Below are positions 10,335-20,126 of a DNA stretch of 64,000 nucleotides, in pieces. How positions within the stretch are numbered: position 1 is the first letter of the stretch; every line of letters starts with the position of its first letter. The DNA is taken from contig NZ_KB899696.1 of NCBI RefSeq assembly GCF_000378445.1, forward strand, positions 124,001-188,000, written 5' to 3'. A program made the position numbers and the translations under genes. This stretch comes from Deinococcus aquatilis DSM 23025. GTDB lineage: Bacteria > Deinococcota > Deinococci > Deinococcales > Deinococcaceae. Under the pieces are notes generated by a model. That model had not been told where the DNA came from. It ran no database searches and saw only the letters and a program-made list of their open reading frames with translations.

Positions 10335-10868
10335 TCAGAACTTGGCCCGCGCCTGCATCCCCGTCAGCTTGAGTTTGTCGGTCATGACCGTGCTGCCGCC
10401 CGTGATCAGCACGCCGATGTAGCCGTGTCCCGCCTTGGCTGCTGCGTCCAGTTCCGGGCCGCTGAGGGTAAAGGCGGTGGCCGTGCCTGCCGTGACGTTC
10501 ACGTTTCCGATCTGGCGAGCCACTTCTCCGGCGGGGTCGCACAGGATCACCGGGGCGAGGGTGGTGGTGGCGCACCCGGCAGGCATGGGGTCGATACTGC
10601 CGCGAATGAAGATGCTTGCGCCGCTGAGGTTGCCGCCGCCGCTGACATAGGTGGCCGTTCCCGTGATGCTGACCTGTTGCAGCACACCGGGCAGGCTCAC
10701 GCCGCCCAGCACGTCGGTTTTCATGTAGATGACCCGGCCCGCCACTGCGCTGTTGGGCGGCAGATTGATTTCGGCGTCGGGAATCGGAACGGCAGGCGTG
10801 GGAATGATGCCGCAGGACGTGAAGGCCAGCGAAGCAACGGCGGCAGCGGCGATCAAAGCTTGTTTCAT
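10335..10868 (-). CDS. Putative lipoprotein of unknown function
   Basis: 177 aa from ATG 10868 (MKQALIAAAAVASLAFTSCG). It has a clear type II-like signal with Cys at residue 19, although Ser-Cys preceded by Phe-Thr is a weak lipobox. The mature protein is small and probably beta-rich (Val/Thr/Gly), with two further Cys residues (ACGATT-like and ILCDP region) that could form a disulfide. No family recognised. It converges on the peroxiredoxin gene, and only 47 bp separate their stops, with no hairpin seen. Confidence 0.7.
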   Translation of the reverse strand: MKQALIAAAAVASLAFTSCGIIPTPAVPIPDAEINLPPNSAVAGRVIYMKTDVLGGVSLPGVLQQVSITGTATYVSGGGNLSGASIFIRGSIDPMPAGCATTTLAPVILCDPAGEVARQIGNVNVTAGTATAFTLSGPELDAAAKAGHGYIGVLITGGSTVMTDKLKLTGMQARAKF

Positions 10869-11022
10869 GATGGTTGATTGTGCGCCTGCGCCGCGCCTCA
10901 GCAACAGCGAATTTTTTATGCCGGATGATTCCCGGCGCTCAGACAGTGGGGGGGGTCAGGCGTCTGCGGGAGCCAATCCGACCCGCCTGCGCCCAATCGC
11001 CGTTGCCTGCTAGCCTAGTCGC

Positions 11023-12201
11023 ATGAAGAAGAGTCTGTCTGTCACCCTCAGTCCCGGCGCGGTTCGGCGCATCGCGGGGCGCTATCCGTTTGGGCATTCC
11101 GGCGACATCGCCGCAGCCGACGCGGGCATTGCCCCCGGCGAAGTGGTGGATGTGCGAGATCCCGGCGGGCCGCTGCTGGGGCGCGGTTACTTTAATGCCG
11201 AGGGAGCCACGCCGCTGAGAATGCTGACGTGGCAAAAAGAAGAGATCGACCTGAAGTTCTACCGCGCCCGAATCCGTGCGGCGCTGGCACGGCGGGCTGG
11301 AAGAATCCTGAACACCGACGCCATGCGCGTGCTGCACGCCGAGGCCGACGGCATGCCAGGAATCATTGCCGACCAGTTTGGCGGCGTACTCAGTGTGCAG
11401 CTCCGCAATGCGGGCGTCGAGCGCCACCGCGACCTGATCCTGCGTGCCCTACGCGAGGAAACGGGGGCCACCAGCGCCTTTGAACGCAGCGATACGGGCG
11501 AGCGCCGCCGCGAGGGACTGGGTCTGCAAACGGGCATCCTGTGGGGCGACGTGCCGGAGCGCGTGACCTTTTTCGAGGATGACCTGAAGCTGCACTTTGC
11601 ACCGATGGACGCCCAGAAAACCGGGTTTTTTCTGGATCAGCGTGACAACCGCCGCATGATGCGCGGCCTGATTAAGCCCGGCGAACACTTTCTGGACGTG
11701 TACAGCTACACGGGCGGCTTCTCGCTGCACGCGGCGCGGGCGGGGGCCAAAGCGGTTGCCATCGACAAGGACAATGTGGCGCTGGCCGTGCTGGAGCGCG
11801 AAGCAGGGCTGAACGAGGTGCGCGTGGGCGTGCGCTGGGGCGACGCCATAGAGCAACTGACCGGGCTGGAGAAAGACAAACGCACCTTCAGCGCCGCCGT
11901 GCTGGACCCGCCGACCCTCGCCAAGCGCAAGGATGACGTGCCCCGCGCCAAGCGGATTTTTACCGATGGAGCCGCCCGCGCCCTGCGAATGCTGACCCCC
12001 GGCGGGCACCTGCTGATCAGCACCTGCGCCCATTACATCCGGGTAGACGACCTGCTGGACGCAGCGCGGGTCGCCAGCGGCGAGGCAGGCTGCAACGCCG
12101 AAGTGACCGCCATCACCTACCAGCCAGCCGATCATCCCCACCTGCTGAGCGTGCCGGAAAGCCTGTATCTGAAGAGTATTTTGCTGAAAAAAGAGGGGTA
12201 G
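11023..12201 (+). CDS. Class I SAM-dependent rRNA methyltransferase, RlmI/RlmO-like
   Basis: 392 aa with the layout of 23S rRNA 5-methylcytosine methyltransferases: an N-terminal PUA domain (about 1-75), a linker/EEHEE-like region (FHAD-like VLHAEADGMPGIIADQFG), then a Rossmann methylase. Motifs: KTGFFLDQRDNR, FLDVYSYTGGFSLHAARAGAK (SAM binding), LDPPTLAKRKDD (motif IV) and STCAHYI, where the Cys is the likely catalytic nucleophile. RlmI of E. coli (m5C1962) and the Thermus homologue are the closest known types by motif. TAGCCT (11011-11016) ends 6 nt before ATG 11023, so it is leaderless. Confidence 0.92.
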   Translation: MKKSLSVTLSPGAVRRIAGRYPFGHSGDIAAADAGIAPGEVVDVRDPGGPLLGRGYFNAEGATPLRMLTWQKEEIDLKFYRARIRAALARRAGRILNTDAMRVLHAEADGMPGIIADQFGGVLSVQLRNAGVERHRDLILRALREETGATSAFERSDTGERRREGLGLQTGILWGDVPERVTFFEDDLKLHFAPMDAQKTGFFLDQRDNRRMMRGLIKPGEHFLDVYSYTGGFSLHAARAGAKAVAIDKDNVALAVLEREAGLNEVRVGVRWGDAIEQLTGLEKDKRTFSAAVLDPPTLAKRKDDVPRAKRIFTDGAARALRMLTPGGHLLISTCAHYIRVDDLLDAARVASGEAGCNAEVTAITYQPADHPHLLSVPESLYLKSILLKKEG

Positions 12202-12210
12202 AGAGAGGTT

Positions 12211-12238
12211 GTGGGAAGTGGGGTGTGGGGTGTAGGAA
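12211..12238 (+). repeat. Heptanucleotide repeat, four units
   Basis: GTGGGAA, GTGGGGT, GTGGGGT, GTAGGAA in perfect 7-nt phase, ten bases after the methyltransferase stop. Confidence 0.8.
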
Positions 12239-12325
12239 AGGCGTGGTAGCCGTAGAAACGGCGCTCAGAGAAGCGGCGGCAGGACTTCGGGCGGAATCCG
12301 AATGACTCCGCCGTGCCGTGCCAGA

Positions 12326-12487
12326 TCATTGCAGACCAGGAAGTTCCAGCCCCACTACGCGACCCGTGCGCGAATAATCCACGATGAACTCACCGACTTT
12401 TCTGGTGGTCTGGACTTTGCCTTGATAGCCATGGAGATCGTCGGTGTGGGCGTCCATGCGGAATTTCAGGCCGTGAGGCGGTATCAA
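12326..12487 (-). CDS. Small DUF2283-like protein or its remnant
   Basis: A 53-codon frame that looks like the DUF2283 fold. It contains FRMDAHTDDLHGY, then TTRKVGEFIVDYSRTGRVVG and LELPGL, matching the family pattern YDxExDALYI ... T.EV.dgvivDyd..GrvvGiEiL. The family is about 50-60 aa, so this is nearly full length, but the start is poor: TTG 12487, or ATG 12457, which would cut the first strand. No ribosome-binding site is seen. The typical ALYIRL strand is degenerate. It follows the Crp gene on the same strand after 38 nt. It may be a decaying gene. Confidence 0.4.
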   Translation of the reverse strand: MIPPHGLKFRMDAHTDDLHGYQGKVQTTRKVGEFIVDYSRTGRVVGLELPGLQ

Positions 12488-12525
12488 ACTGGATCAACCT
12501 GGGCAGTGAGCCGTAACCGTCTGCT

Positions 12526-13218
12526 CTATTCCTCGTCTCCGTCATCAAGCGGCACAGCTCCCAGGCCTTCCAGATTCAGCAGATGCACCGTGCGGGAGGT
12601 GGTTTGCAGGAGGCCCTGCCCTTCCAATTTTTTCATCACGCGGGCCACTGTTTCGCGGCTGGCGCTGATGCGCTGCATGATGTCCTGCGTGCCCAGCGGC
12701 AACACCTCGGGGTCAGCTACGCCTGCGGCGACGCGCTGCTGATACTGGGTGGTAAACACGTGGGCAAGCGCGGCTTCGGTGTTGAGGCCAAAAGCAATCA
12801 GCTCGTCGTTGAGGTTGGTCACGCGCTGCACGAGCATGGCCGCCAGATTCCACAACACCTTGGGATGGCGGTTCAGCAACACTTCAAAATGCTCGCGGTA
12901 CAGCATCAACGTGGTCACGTCGGTGAGGGCCGTGACGGTGGCGCTGCGCTGCTGATGCGACAGCACCGAGGTTTCTCCGACCAACCCCGGAGCATAGATA
13001 TCGCCCATGACGCGCTCGCGGTGGCCGAGGCTGACCCGGCTGACGCGTACTGCCCCGCTGGTAATCAGGTGCAGCGCGTCGCCCGACACGTCCTGAGACA
13101 ACACGACCTCACCGGGACGGAAAGTCCGTGGAGTCAGAATGTTCAGGGCGTCCAGCATGGCTTCTTCGGGCACATTCTGAAAAAGGGGCGAGCGGCGCAA
13201 AGCTTCCAAACGAGACAT
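12526..13218 (-). CDS. Crp/Fnr family transcriptional regulator
   Basis: 230 aa: an N-terminal cyclic-nucleotide-binding-like beta barrel (about 10-120, LFQNVPEEAMLDAL, PGEVVLSQDVSGDALHLI, GDIYAPGLVGETSVLS), a dimerisation helix, and a C-terminal winged HTH (about 160-215, LGTQDIMQRISASRETVARVMKKLE). Whether it binds cAMP cannot be decided by eye. It has no FNR-type N-terminal Cys cluster. ATG 13218 is chosen because TAGACT (13226-13231) ends 7 nt upstream. An in-frame extension to 13284 lacks family similarity. Acidic C-terminus LDDGDEE. Targets unknown. Confidence 0.92.
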   Translation of the reverse strand: MSRLEALRRSPLFQNVPEEAMLDALNILTPRTFRPGEVVLSQDVSGDALHLITSGAVRVSRVSLGHRERVMGDIYAPGLVGETSVLSHQQRSATVTALTDVTTLMLYREHFEVLLNRHPKVLWNLAAMLVQRVTNLNDELIAFGLNTEAALAHVFTTQYQQRVAAGVADPEVLPLGTQDIMQRISASRETVARVMKKLEGQGLLQTTSRTVHLLNLEGLGAVPLDDGDEE

Positions 13219-13372
13219 CAGGGGCAGTCTAGCGTGACAACCCGCCATCCTAGAAAAGCAGTGTGTTTGGGTTAAAAACTTCACAACACCCAGTCAATGT
13301 CCACGCATCTCAGGAAAATCGGGTGGTCTGGGTCAGCTTCTGCGCGATGCAACATGAGCTACCATGCCCCGC

Positions 13373-14071
<699 letters not shown>

Positions 14072-14086
14072 GGTGAATAGGGTCTA

Positions 14087-15166
14087 TCAACGCCCACTGC
14101 GGGCATACTGATTGACCTGTTGTGGAGCCGTGCCCAGCGCCGCCGCCGCCGTTTGAACCCAGTGCGGATCGCGCAGAAAAGGGCGGGCCAGCGCGATCAG
14201 GTCGGCTTCTCCAGCCTCCAGGATTCGCTCGGCCAATTCGGGCGTTTCGATCATTCCGACGGTCATGACAGTCAGATCAGGAACCGCCTGCTTGATCCGC
14301 GCGGCCAGCGGCGTCTGGTAGGCGGGGCCAACCGGGATTTGCTGCGCGGTGGTCAGGCCGCCGCTGCTGATGTCCAGTACGTCCACCCCTTCTTTGTCCA
14401 GCAGGTCGGCCAGGATAGTGCTCTGCTCGGCATCCCAGCCACCTTCGGCCCAATCGGTGGCGCTGATCCGCACAAACAGGGGCAGGTGCATGGGCCACGC
14501 CGCCCGCACGCCGCGCACGACTTCCAACAAGAATCGGATGCGGTTTTCAAAGCTGCCGCCGTACTGGTCGCTCCGCGAGTTTGCCAGCGGCGACAGGAAT
14601 TGATGCAGCAGGTAGCCGTGTGCGGCGTGAACCTCGACGGCATCGAATCCGGCCATCACCGCCCGCTTGGTGGCAGCCACAAAATCGGCAGTCACGCGGT
14701 GGATATCGGCTTCGGTCATGGCTGTGGGCACCGGAAAGGTGTCGCTGAAGGGCTGTGTATCCGGCCCGATCACGGTCCAGCCGCCCTGCTCGGGCTGCAC
14801 GGCTCCGCGTCCCCGCCAGGGCGCATAGGTGCTGGCCTTGCGCCCCGCGTGTGCCAGTTGAAGGCCAATGCGCCCGCCCTGCGCGTGCACAAAATCGGTC
14901 ACGCGGCCCAGCGGCACGATGTGATGATCAGACCAGAGGCCCAGATCTTCGGGGCTGATGCGGCCTTCGGGCGAAACCGCGCAGGCTTCGGTAAAGATCA
15001 GGCCCGCGCCCGCCAGCGCAAACTGACCCAGATGCACGAGATGAAACTCGTTGGCCAAGCCCCCCACCGAGGAATACATGCACATCGGAGACACGACGGC
15101 GCGGTTGGGAAGGGTCAGGCTACTGAGCTTGAAGGGTTGCAGGAGAAGGGGCGGGGCAGCAGTCAT
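14087..15166 (-). CDS. NADH:flavin oxidoreductase, Old Yellow Enzyme family (YqjM-like)
   Basis: 359-aa FMN-dependent ene-reductase of the thermophilic-like OYE class, expected to reduce activated C=C bonds using NAD(P)H. Evidence: LPNRAVVSPMCMYS (the regulatory Cys of the YqjM class), QLAHAGRK, FDAVEVHAAHGYLLHQFLSP, the SxRxDxYGGSxENR motif and the FMN-phosphate segment GEADLIALARPFLRDPHW. TAGATT (15173-15178, minus) lies 6 nt before ATG 15166. Physiological substrate unknown; detoxification of electrophiles is the usual inference. Confidence 0.95.
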   Translation of the reverse strand: MTAAPPLLLQPFKLSSLTLPNRAVVSPMCMYSSVGGLANEFHLVHLGQFALAGAGLIFTEACAVSPEGRISPEDLGLWSDHHIVPLGRVTDFVHAQGGRIGLQLAHAGRKASTYAPWRGRGAVQPEQGGWTVIGPDTQPFSDTFPVPTAMTEADIHRVTADFVAATKRAVMAGFDAVEVHAAHGYLLHQFLSPLANSRSDQYGGSFENRIRFLLEVVRGVRAAWPMHLPLFVRISATDWAEGGWDAEQSTILADLLDKEGVDVLDISSGGLTTAQQIPVGPAYQTPLAARIKQAVPDLTVMTVGMIETPELAERILEAGEADLIALARPFLRDPHWVQTAAAALGTAPQQVNQYARSGR

Positions 15167-15262
15167 GCGCCAAATCTAGGATGATGGCGGCGTTTAAGCC
15201 AGCAGGCAGATGCTTAAGCTTGGGGTGGGAGCCAGAACAAAGGTCATGACCGCAGGCTGTAA

Positions 15263-15276
15263 GTGGTGAGTGGGAA
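15263..15276 (+). repeat. Heptanucleotide repeat, two units
   Basis: GTGGTGA, GTGGGAA, in the spacer upstream of the OYE promoter. Confidence 0.6.
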
Positions 15277-15342
15277 GAGAAAAAAAGCGTGGTACACGCA
15301 AATTCTAGGCTATGGTGTGGAATAGAAACCTTTGAAACACTG

Positions 15343-15617
15343 TATCTCAATGGTTATCTATCAATGGTTCGGACAGTTTTCAAATGCCTTTCAGGGATGC
15401 CGAAAAACACAGTGTTTATTGATTCTTGGCTAGGGCGACATAACCCCCCCGTTGCTGACGCAACGCCCCCCTTAAAGGGGAGGACAAGGGCGCTTTTGTG
15501 CTCCCCTTTAAGGGGGGCTGGCGGCGAAGCCGACTGGGGGGTTCAGACTGGGCGTCCCAGACAACGTTGTTCTCTGGCCTGTTGTTCCAAACCAACAACT
15601 GTCCGAACCATTGAGAT
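15343..15617. mobile_element. Inverted-repeat-bounded insertion, MITE-like, carrying a C-rich palindromic repeat
   Basis: The right end AACTGTCCGAACCATTGAGATA (about 15596-15617) is the complement of a left end present in two overlapping pieces: TATCTCAATGGTT (15343-15355) and AATGGTTCGGACAGTT (about 15363-15379). The inner interval has no coding capacity and holds ATTGATTCTTGGC (from 15418) and the nested C-rich palindrome at 15442-15542. This looks like a small non-autonomous element, or the two ends of an IS with its transposase gene lost. Duplication of AATGGTT on the left complicates the boundary. The remaining 15618-15756 sequence shows nothing beyond the promoter of the next gene. Confidence 0.5.
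15442..15542. repeat. C-rich nested palindromic repeat (family R2)
   Basis: Outer arms AACCCCCC and GGGGGGTT pair. Inside are the small hairpins GTTGCTGACGCAAC and GGCGGCGAAGCCG-like, and the long arms CCCCCCTTAAAGGGGAG / CTCCCCTTTAAGGGGGG. Related copies: 36780, 37112, 47785, 49427 and 54446. Confidence 0.75.
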
Positions 15618-15756
15618 ATGCCCTTTTATGAGCGGCTGGGCCTACAGCGGGGCAACGCCATGATCTGCCGGGACTATGCGCCCCTTTCCCTCAAGGGCCG
15701 ACAGCAAGCCCCCAGACAGAACTTTGAACAGGTCGATGTTTTAATCTGAAGCCACT

Positions 15757-16746
15757 GTGAAACGACCCTCCTGGTTCCGCCTGCTCTGCCTCGGCGCAAG
15801 CCTGGCCTGTGCAACCGCCGCAACTGCACAGGCCGCCGCCCCCTTCACCGTGGAGCTGCGGTTTCTGGGCAAGACCCTGAACGCCGCGCAGCAGGCCACC
15901 GTGCGCGAGGCAGCGGCGCGGGTGTCGGGCCTGATCGCCTCGCCTTTTGTGCCGGTGACGCTGAATTTACCGGCCAATTCCTGCGATTCCAACCTGCCCA
16001 GAATCAAGGAGAAGGTGCAGCAGTTTTTTGTGTTCGTACGCGTCAGCGATCTGGGCGAAGAAAAATACGCCGAGGCCGCGCCCTGCGACCTGCACGACGA
16101 CTCTTACCTGCCCATCTACGGCGTGATAGACATCAATTCCAACGGCCTCAGCGACCTTCCCAGAGTGGACCTGCTGGACACCGTGATTCACGAGATGCTG
16201 CACGCGCTGGGTGTGGGCACCCTCTGGGAAGCCGATTACCGGGTTTCGCTGAGCGGCGACTCGGACGATAAAAACCTGATCAAGAAGGTGGGCGGAAAGT
16301 ATTACTACACCGGAGCCAGAGCGCTGGCGGCCTATAAGGCGTTGGGAGGCAAGGTCAGCGCGGGCATTCCGCTGGACGCCGACGCGGGGCACTGGGCGGG
16401 CGGCACAGTCTGTTCTGAAATCCTGTCGGGAGAGGCGGGCGATTACACGGGCCGCGTGAATCCGGTCAGCCCGCTGACGCTGGGGGCACTGGAGGATCTG
16501 GGCTACCGCGTGAACCGCGCTGCCGGAAGCCGCTACGCCCTGCCTCTCAAGGGCTGTCCCACCGATGACGAGGAAGAAGAAGCCGCCGCCCCAGCCAATG
16601 CGCCTCTGAAATCGGGCACGGCCAAACCCACCTATTTTGCTAGTTGTGCCGCCGCCCGCGCTGCTGGAGCCGCTCCCATCCGGCGTGGGCAACCCGGCTA
16701 CCGCCCCGAGATGGACGGTGACGGGGACGGCGTGGCGTGCGAGTAG
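15757..16746 (+). CDS. Secreted leishmanolysin-like zinc metalloprotease with C-terminal excalibur domain
   Basis: 329 aa. The signal peptide ends near AQA (residues about 22-27). The middle resembles leishmanolysin-type (M8) metallopeptidases: TVIHEMLHALGVGTLW contains the zinc site HExxH (His145, Glu146, His149), and the region around 215-225 (DADAGHWAGGTVCSEIL) supplies the downstream His and the typical H-W pair. A Glu/Ala linker leads to an excalibur Ca-binding domain at the C-terminus (YFASCAAARAAGAAP ... DGDGDGVACE, two Cys plus the DxDxDG loop). GTG start; TAATCT lies 9 nt upstream. Likely an extracytoplasmic protease anchored to or active at the wall. Confidence 0.85.
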   Translation: MKRPSWFRLLCLGASLACATAATAQAAAPFTVELRFLGKTLNAAQQATVREAAARVSGLIASPFVPVTLNLPANSCDSNLPRIKEKVQQFFVFVRVSDLGEEKYAEAAPCDLHDDSYLPIYGVIDINSNGLSDLPRVDLLDTVIHEMLHALGVGTLWEADYRVSLSGDSDDKNLIKKVGGKYYYTGARALAAYKALGGKVSAGIPLDADAGHWAGGTVCSEILSGEAGDYTGRVNPVSPLTLGALEDLGYRVNRAAGSRYALPLKGCPTDDEEEEAAAPANAPLKSGTAKPTYFASCAAARAAGAAPIRRGQPGYRPEMDGDGDGVACE

Positions 16747-16753
16747 GCGCAGC

Positions 16754-17053
16754 ATGAGCGACCAGACAAACAACCCCGAGACAGCCTATGACGCGGGCTA
16801 CAGAACATTCATGTCCTTCGCCCAGAACCGCGTGGTCACTGGCCAACAGGCCCTCACCAGCGCCGAAGAACTGCGCGGCCTGATCGAACAGCACGGCGCA
16901 TGGGGCTGGACCCTGGCCGACTTTCAGGACACGGCGGGCGTGCGCTTCAGCGGCGACACAGCTTACGTGACTCAGTTCTACTGGGCCGGAGGGGAAGGAA
17001 CGCTGGAAGACGTGTGGGCACAGGTGCAGGCCAGAACGGAAGAGAAGCTCTGA
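16754..17053 (+). CDS. Small hypothetical protein
   Basis: 99 aa (MSDQTNNPETAYDAGYRTF start), acidic, with no signal peptide, Cys or membrane segment. Sequence such as LRGLIEQHGAWGWTLADFQDTAG suggests a small alpha/beta cytoplasmic domain. Family not recognised. The ATG is 7 nt after the protease stop with no ribosome-binding site visible, so it is probably expressed from the same mRNA by coupling. Confidence 0.6.
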   Translation: MSDQTNNPETAYDAGYRTFMSFAQNRVVTGQQALTSAEELRGLIEQHGAWGWTLADFQDTAGVRFSGDTAYVTQFYWAGGEGTLEDVWAQVQARTEEKL

Positions 17054-17054
17054 A

Positions 17055-17091
17055 CCATAAACTGTGGGCCATGAGTTGCGGGCCATAAGTC
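17055..17091 (+). repeat. 14-mer tandem repeat CCATRARYTGYGGG
   Basis: CCATAAACTGTGGG is followed directly by CCATGAGTTGCGGG and then by CCATAAGTC. Two 14-mers plus a partial copy, again a multiple of 7 as in the GTGGxxx arrays. Confidence 0.5.
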
Positions 17092-17148
17092 AGGCCGCAC
17101 CACCATGAAAAGCCTTGGTCATGGCCCAGACTCTCTAGTTCCAGCCCC

Positions 17149-17937
17149 TCAGCTGCTCGCGCTGGTATAACTGCCCACTGCTTTCTTCCAGAACAGGCGG
17201 CTGCCCACGAACAGCACGGCGGCCACCAACGGCGAGGCCAGCGCCAGCAGGGGCGACAGCCCGCCCGTGAGTGCCTGTGCGGGCACCGTGGTAATAAAGG
17301 CGATCGGTACCACGAAGGTCAGGAAGGCCCGCACCGGCACAGGAAACGCCGTGACCGGAAAACGGCCCGCGCCGAACACCCCGCTGAACAGTTCGGACAT
17401 GTTCTGGGTTTTGACGAACCAGAACGCCGTGGTGCTGAGCGCCAGCCAGATGCAGTACACGATGACCAACGCCGACAGATACATGACGGCGGCAGCCACC
17501 ACACCCCCCGGCGTCACGGTGAGGAACGAGGCGGCGTAGACGATCAGGCCCAGTCCGATCAGGATGTCGGTCAGGCGCAACACGTTGAGGTTGCGGGTGG
17601 ACACGTTGAACTGGGCGTCAATCGGTTTGAGCAACGTAAAATCCATGCTGCCCGTGCGAACCGCCTCAGCGATCTTGCTCATGTTGGGCTGCACGAACAC
17701 GCTGATAAACCCCTCGGTGAGCATGAAAAACCCGACCACCAACAGGGCCTGATGAAACGAGTAGCCCCCCACGCTGACCGTTCCGGGCTGCCCGAACAGC
17801 ACCGCGATGCCCAGCAGCGCCACGCCCACTTCTCCGAGGCTGGCAAGCACCGCGCCCAGAAAGTTGGCCCGGTATTCCAGCTGCGCCGAGATGGTGGCCC
17901 CAGTAAAAATGCGGATCAGTCGGAAATAACGGGTCAT
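17149..17937 (-). CDS. ABC-2 type transporter permease (second permease of the exporter)
   Basis: 262 aa with about six hydrophobic helices, of the ABC2 family (DUF990-like) that pairs with a second similar permease and one NatA-like ATPase. Sequence such as EYRANFLGAVLASLGEV and FVQPNMSKIAEAVRTGSMDFTLLKPID is typical. The start MTRYFRLIRIF (ATG 17937) has GGGGG 4-8 nt upstream. The frame continues to 17991, but that extension is not permease-like. It is last in the operon 18914-19957, 18014-18817, 17149-17937. Substrate unknown; this type often exports hydrophobic compounds or envelope material. Confidence 0.9.
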   Translation of the reverse strand: MTRYFRLIRIFTGATISAQLEYRANFLGAVLASLGEVGVALLGIAVLFGQPGTVSVGGYSFHQALLVVGFFMLTEGFISVFVQPNMSKIAEAVRTGSMDFTLLKPIDAQFNVSTRNLNVLRLTDILIGLGLIVYAASFLTVTPGGVVAAAVMYLSALVIVYCIWLALSTTAFWFVKTQNMSELFSGVFGAGRFPVTAFPVPVRAFLTFVVPIAFITTVPAQALTGGLSPLLALASPLVAAVLFVGSRLFWKKAVGSYTSASS

Positions 17938-18013
17938 GCCTGCCCCCAGCGCATAACGTGGGCTGTGGGTTGGGATTTTCCTACGGCCCATAGGTGACTT
18001 CCGTCCACCCAGT

Positions 18014-18817
18014 TCACGCCCCCACCGCCCCGTACTTCTTCAGGCCCACGCGCCAGACCATCAGGCGCACCAATATGAACACGGCCAGCCAGCCCACCAG
18101 CACCAATGCACCCTGTCCGGCCTGTTCCAGCGTGGCTTTTCCGGCGATCAGGTTGGCGGGCAGGCCCAGCATGTACGGAAACGGCGTCCAGACGGCGATG
18201 TTCTGCACCCACTGGGGATAGAAGGCCAGCGGCGCAAACAGGCCGCCCAGCGCGGCGTACACCAGCCACACCACTTCCTGAAAACTGGTACTGGATTCGG
18301 TCCAGAAGGCCAGCAGGCCCAGCGAGTATTCCCACAGGAAACGCACGGTAAAACCCAGCACCACCAGCCCCAACACGGCGGCGTAAACCCGCCAGTCCAG
18401 GCTGAACCGCGCCCCGGCCAGCCACGCGAACAGACTCACCAGCACCAGCATGATCGGAAACCGCACGATTTTTTCGGCCACATGCCCGCTGTAATGGCCC
18501 CACATCGGATCCAGTGGACGCAGCAGCTTGGGTGACAGCGTACCCTGCCGGACCTCGAAATCCAGTTCCCAGGCCACCCAGACCACCAACAGTTGCCCCA
18601 CGAACCAGGTGGCCAGGAAATACGACGCGAAATCGGACGCAGAAAAGCCGCGAATCTGGCCCCCCGGCGCGGCGGCGGCCTGCCCCATCCAGACCAGCAT
18701 CATGATCAGAGACAGCGTGCCCGACAGCATCCAGATCACGATTTCGGCGCGGTATTCGGTCATCAGGGCAAACTGGGTCGAAAAGAGAATGCGGAACTTG
18801 CGCAGAAAGGGAGTCAT
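18014..18817 (-). CDS. ABC-2 type transporter permease (first permease of the exporter)
   Basis: 267 aa, about six transmembrane helices. N-terminus MTPFLRKFRILFSTQFALMTEYRAE, then LDFEVRQGTLSPKLLRPLDP, which parallels the GSMDFTLLKPID segment of the neighbouring permease. The two are probably paralogues forming a heterodimer. ATG 18817 is preceded by GGGAGC. It lies between the ATPase gene (96 nt upstream) and the second permease (76 nt downstream) on the same strand. Confidence 0.9.
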   Translation of the reverse strand: MTPFLRKFRILFSTQFALMTEYRAEIVIWMLSGTLSLIMMLVWMGQAAAAPGGQIRGFSASDFASYFLATWFVGQLLVVWVAWELDFEVRQGTLSPKLLRPLDPMWGHYSGHVAEKIVRFPIMLVLVSLFAWLAGARFSLDWRVYAAVLGLVVLGFTVRFLWEYSLGLLAFWTESSTSFQEVVWLVYAALGGLFAPLAFYPQWVQNIAVWTPFPYMLGLPANLIAGKATLEQAGQGALVLVGWLAVFILVRLMVWRVGLKKYGAVGA

Positions 18818-18837
18818 GAGCGCTCCCGGCCTGGGTC

Positions 18838-18893
18838 GTGGGTGGTGGACTGTGGAGAGTGGGAAGGGCAACTCCACCAAGCCACAGTCCACC
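18838..18893 (+). repeat. Heptanucleotide repeat with inverted partner, inside the ABC operon
   Basis: GTGGGTG, GTGGACT, GTGGAGA, GTGGGAA occupy 18838-18865. A 12-bp stretch of it, GGTGGACTGTGG (18844-18855), is exactly complementary to CCACAGTCCACC (18882-18893), giving a hairpin in the gap between the ATPase and first permease genes. Confidence 0.7.
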
Positions 18894-18913
18894 GTTCGCC
18901 TTCTGCCCGCACG

Positions 18914-19957
<1,044 letters not shown>

Positions 19958-20126
19958 GTTGTCTGTAGCATAAGGCCGCGCCAGGAGTTATAGATAAGCG
20001 AAATGGCGAGCCAGGGCTGACCTCCTGAATCCTGCATGAATTTTGTGCATTGTGTGCGGGCCTGTTCCCTGCACGGTCACGTTAGTTTTGGCCTTCTGGC
20101 CTGCCTCACGGGTTTAGGCTGCGGGC

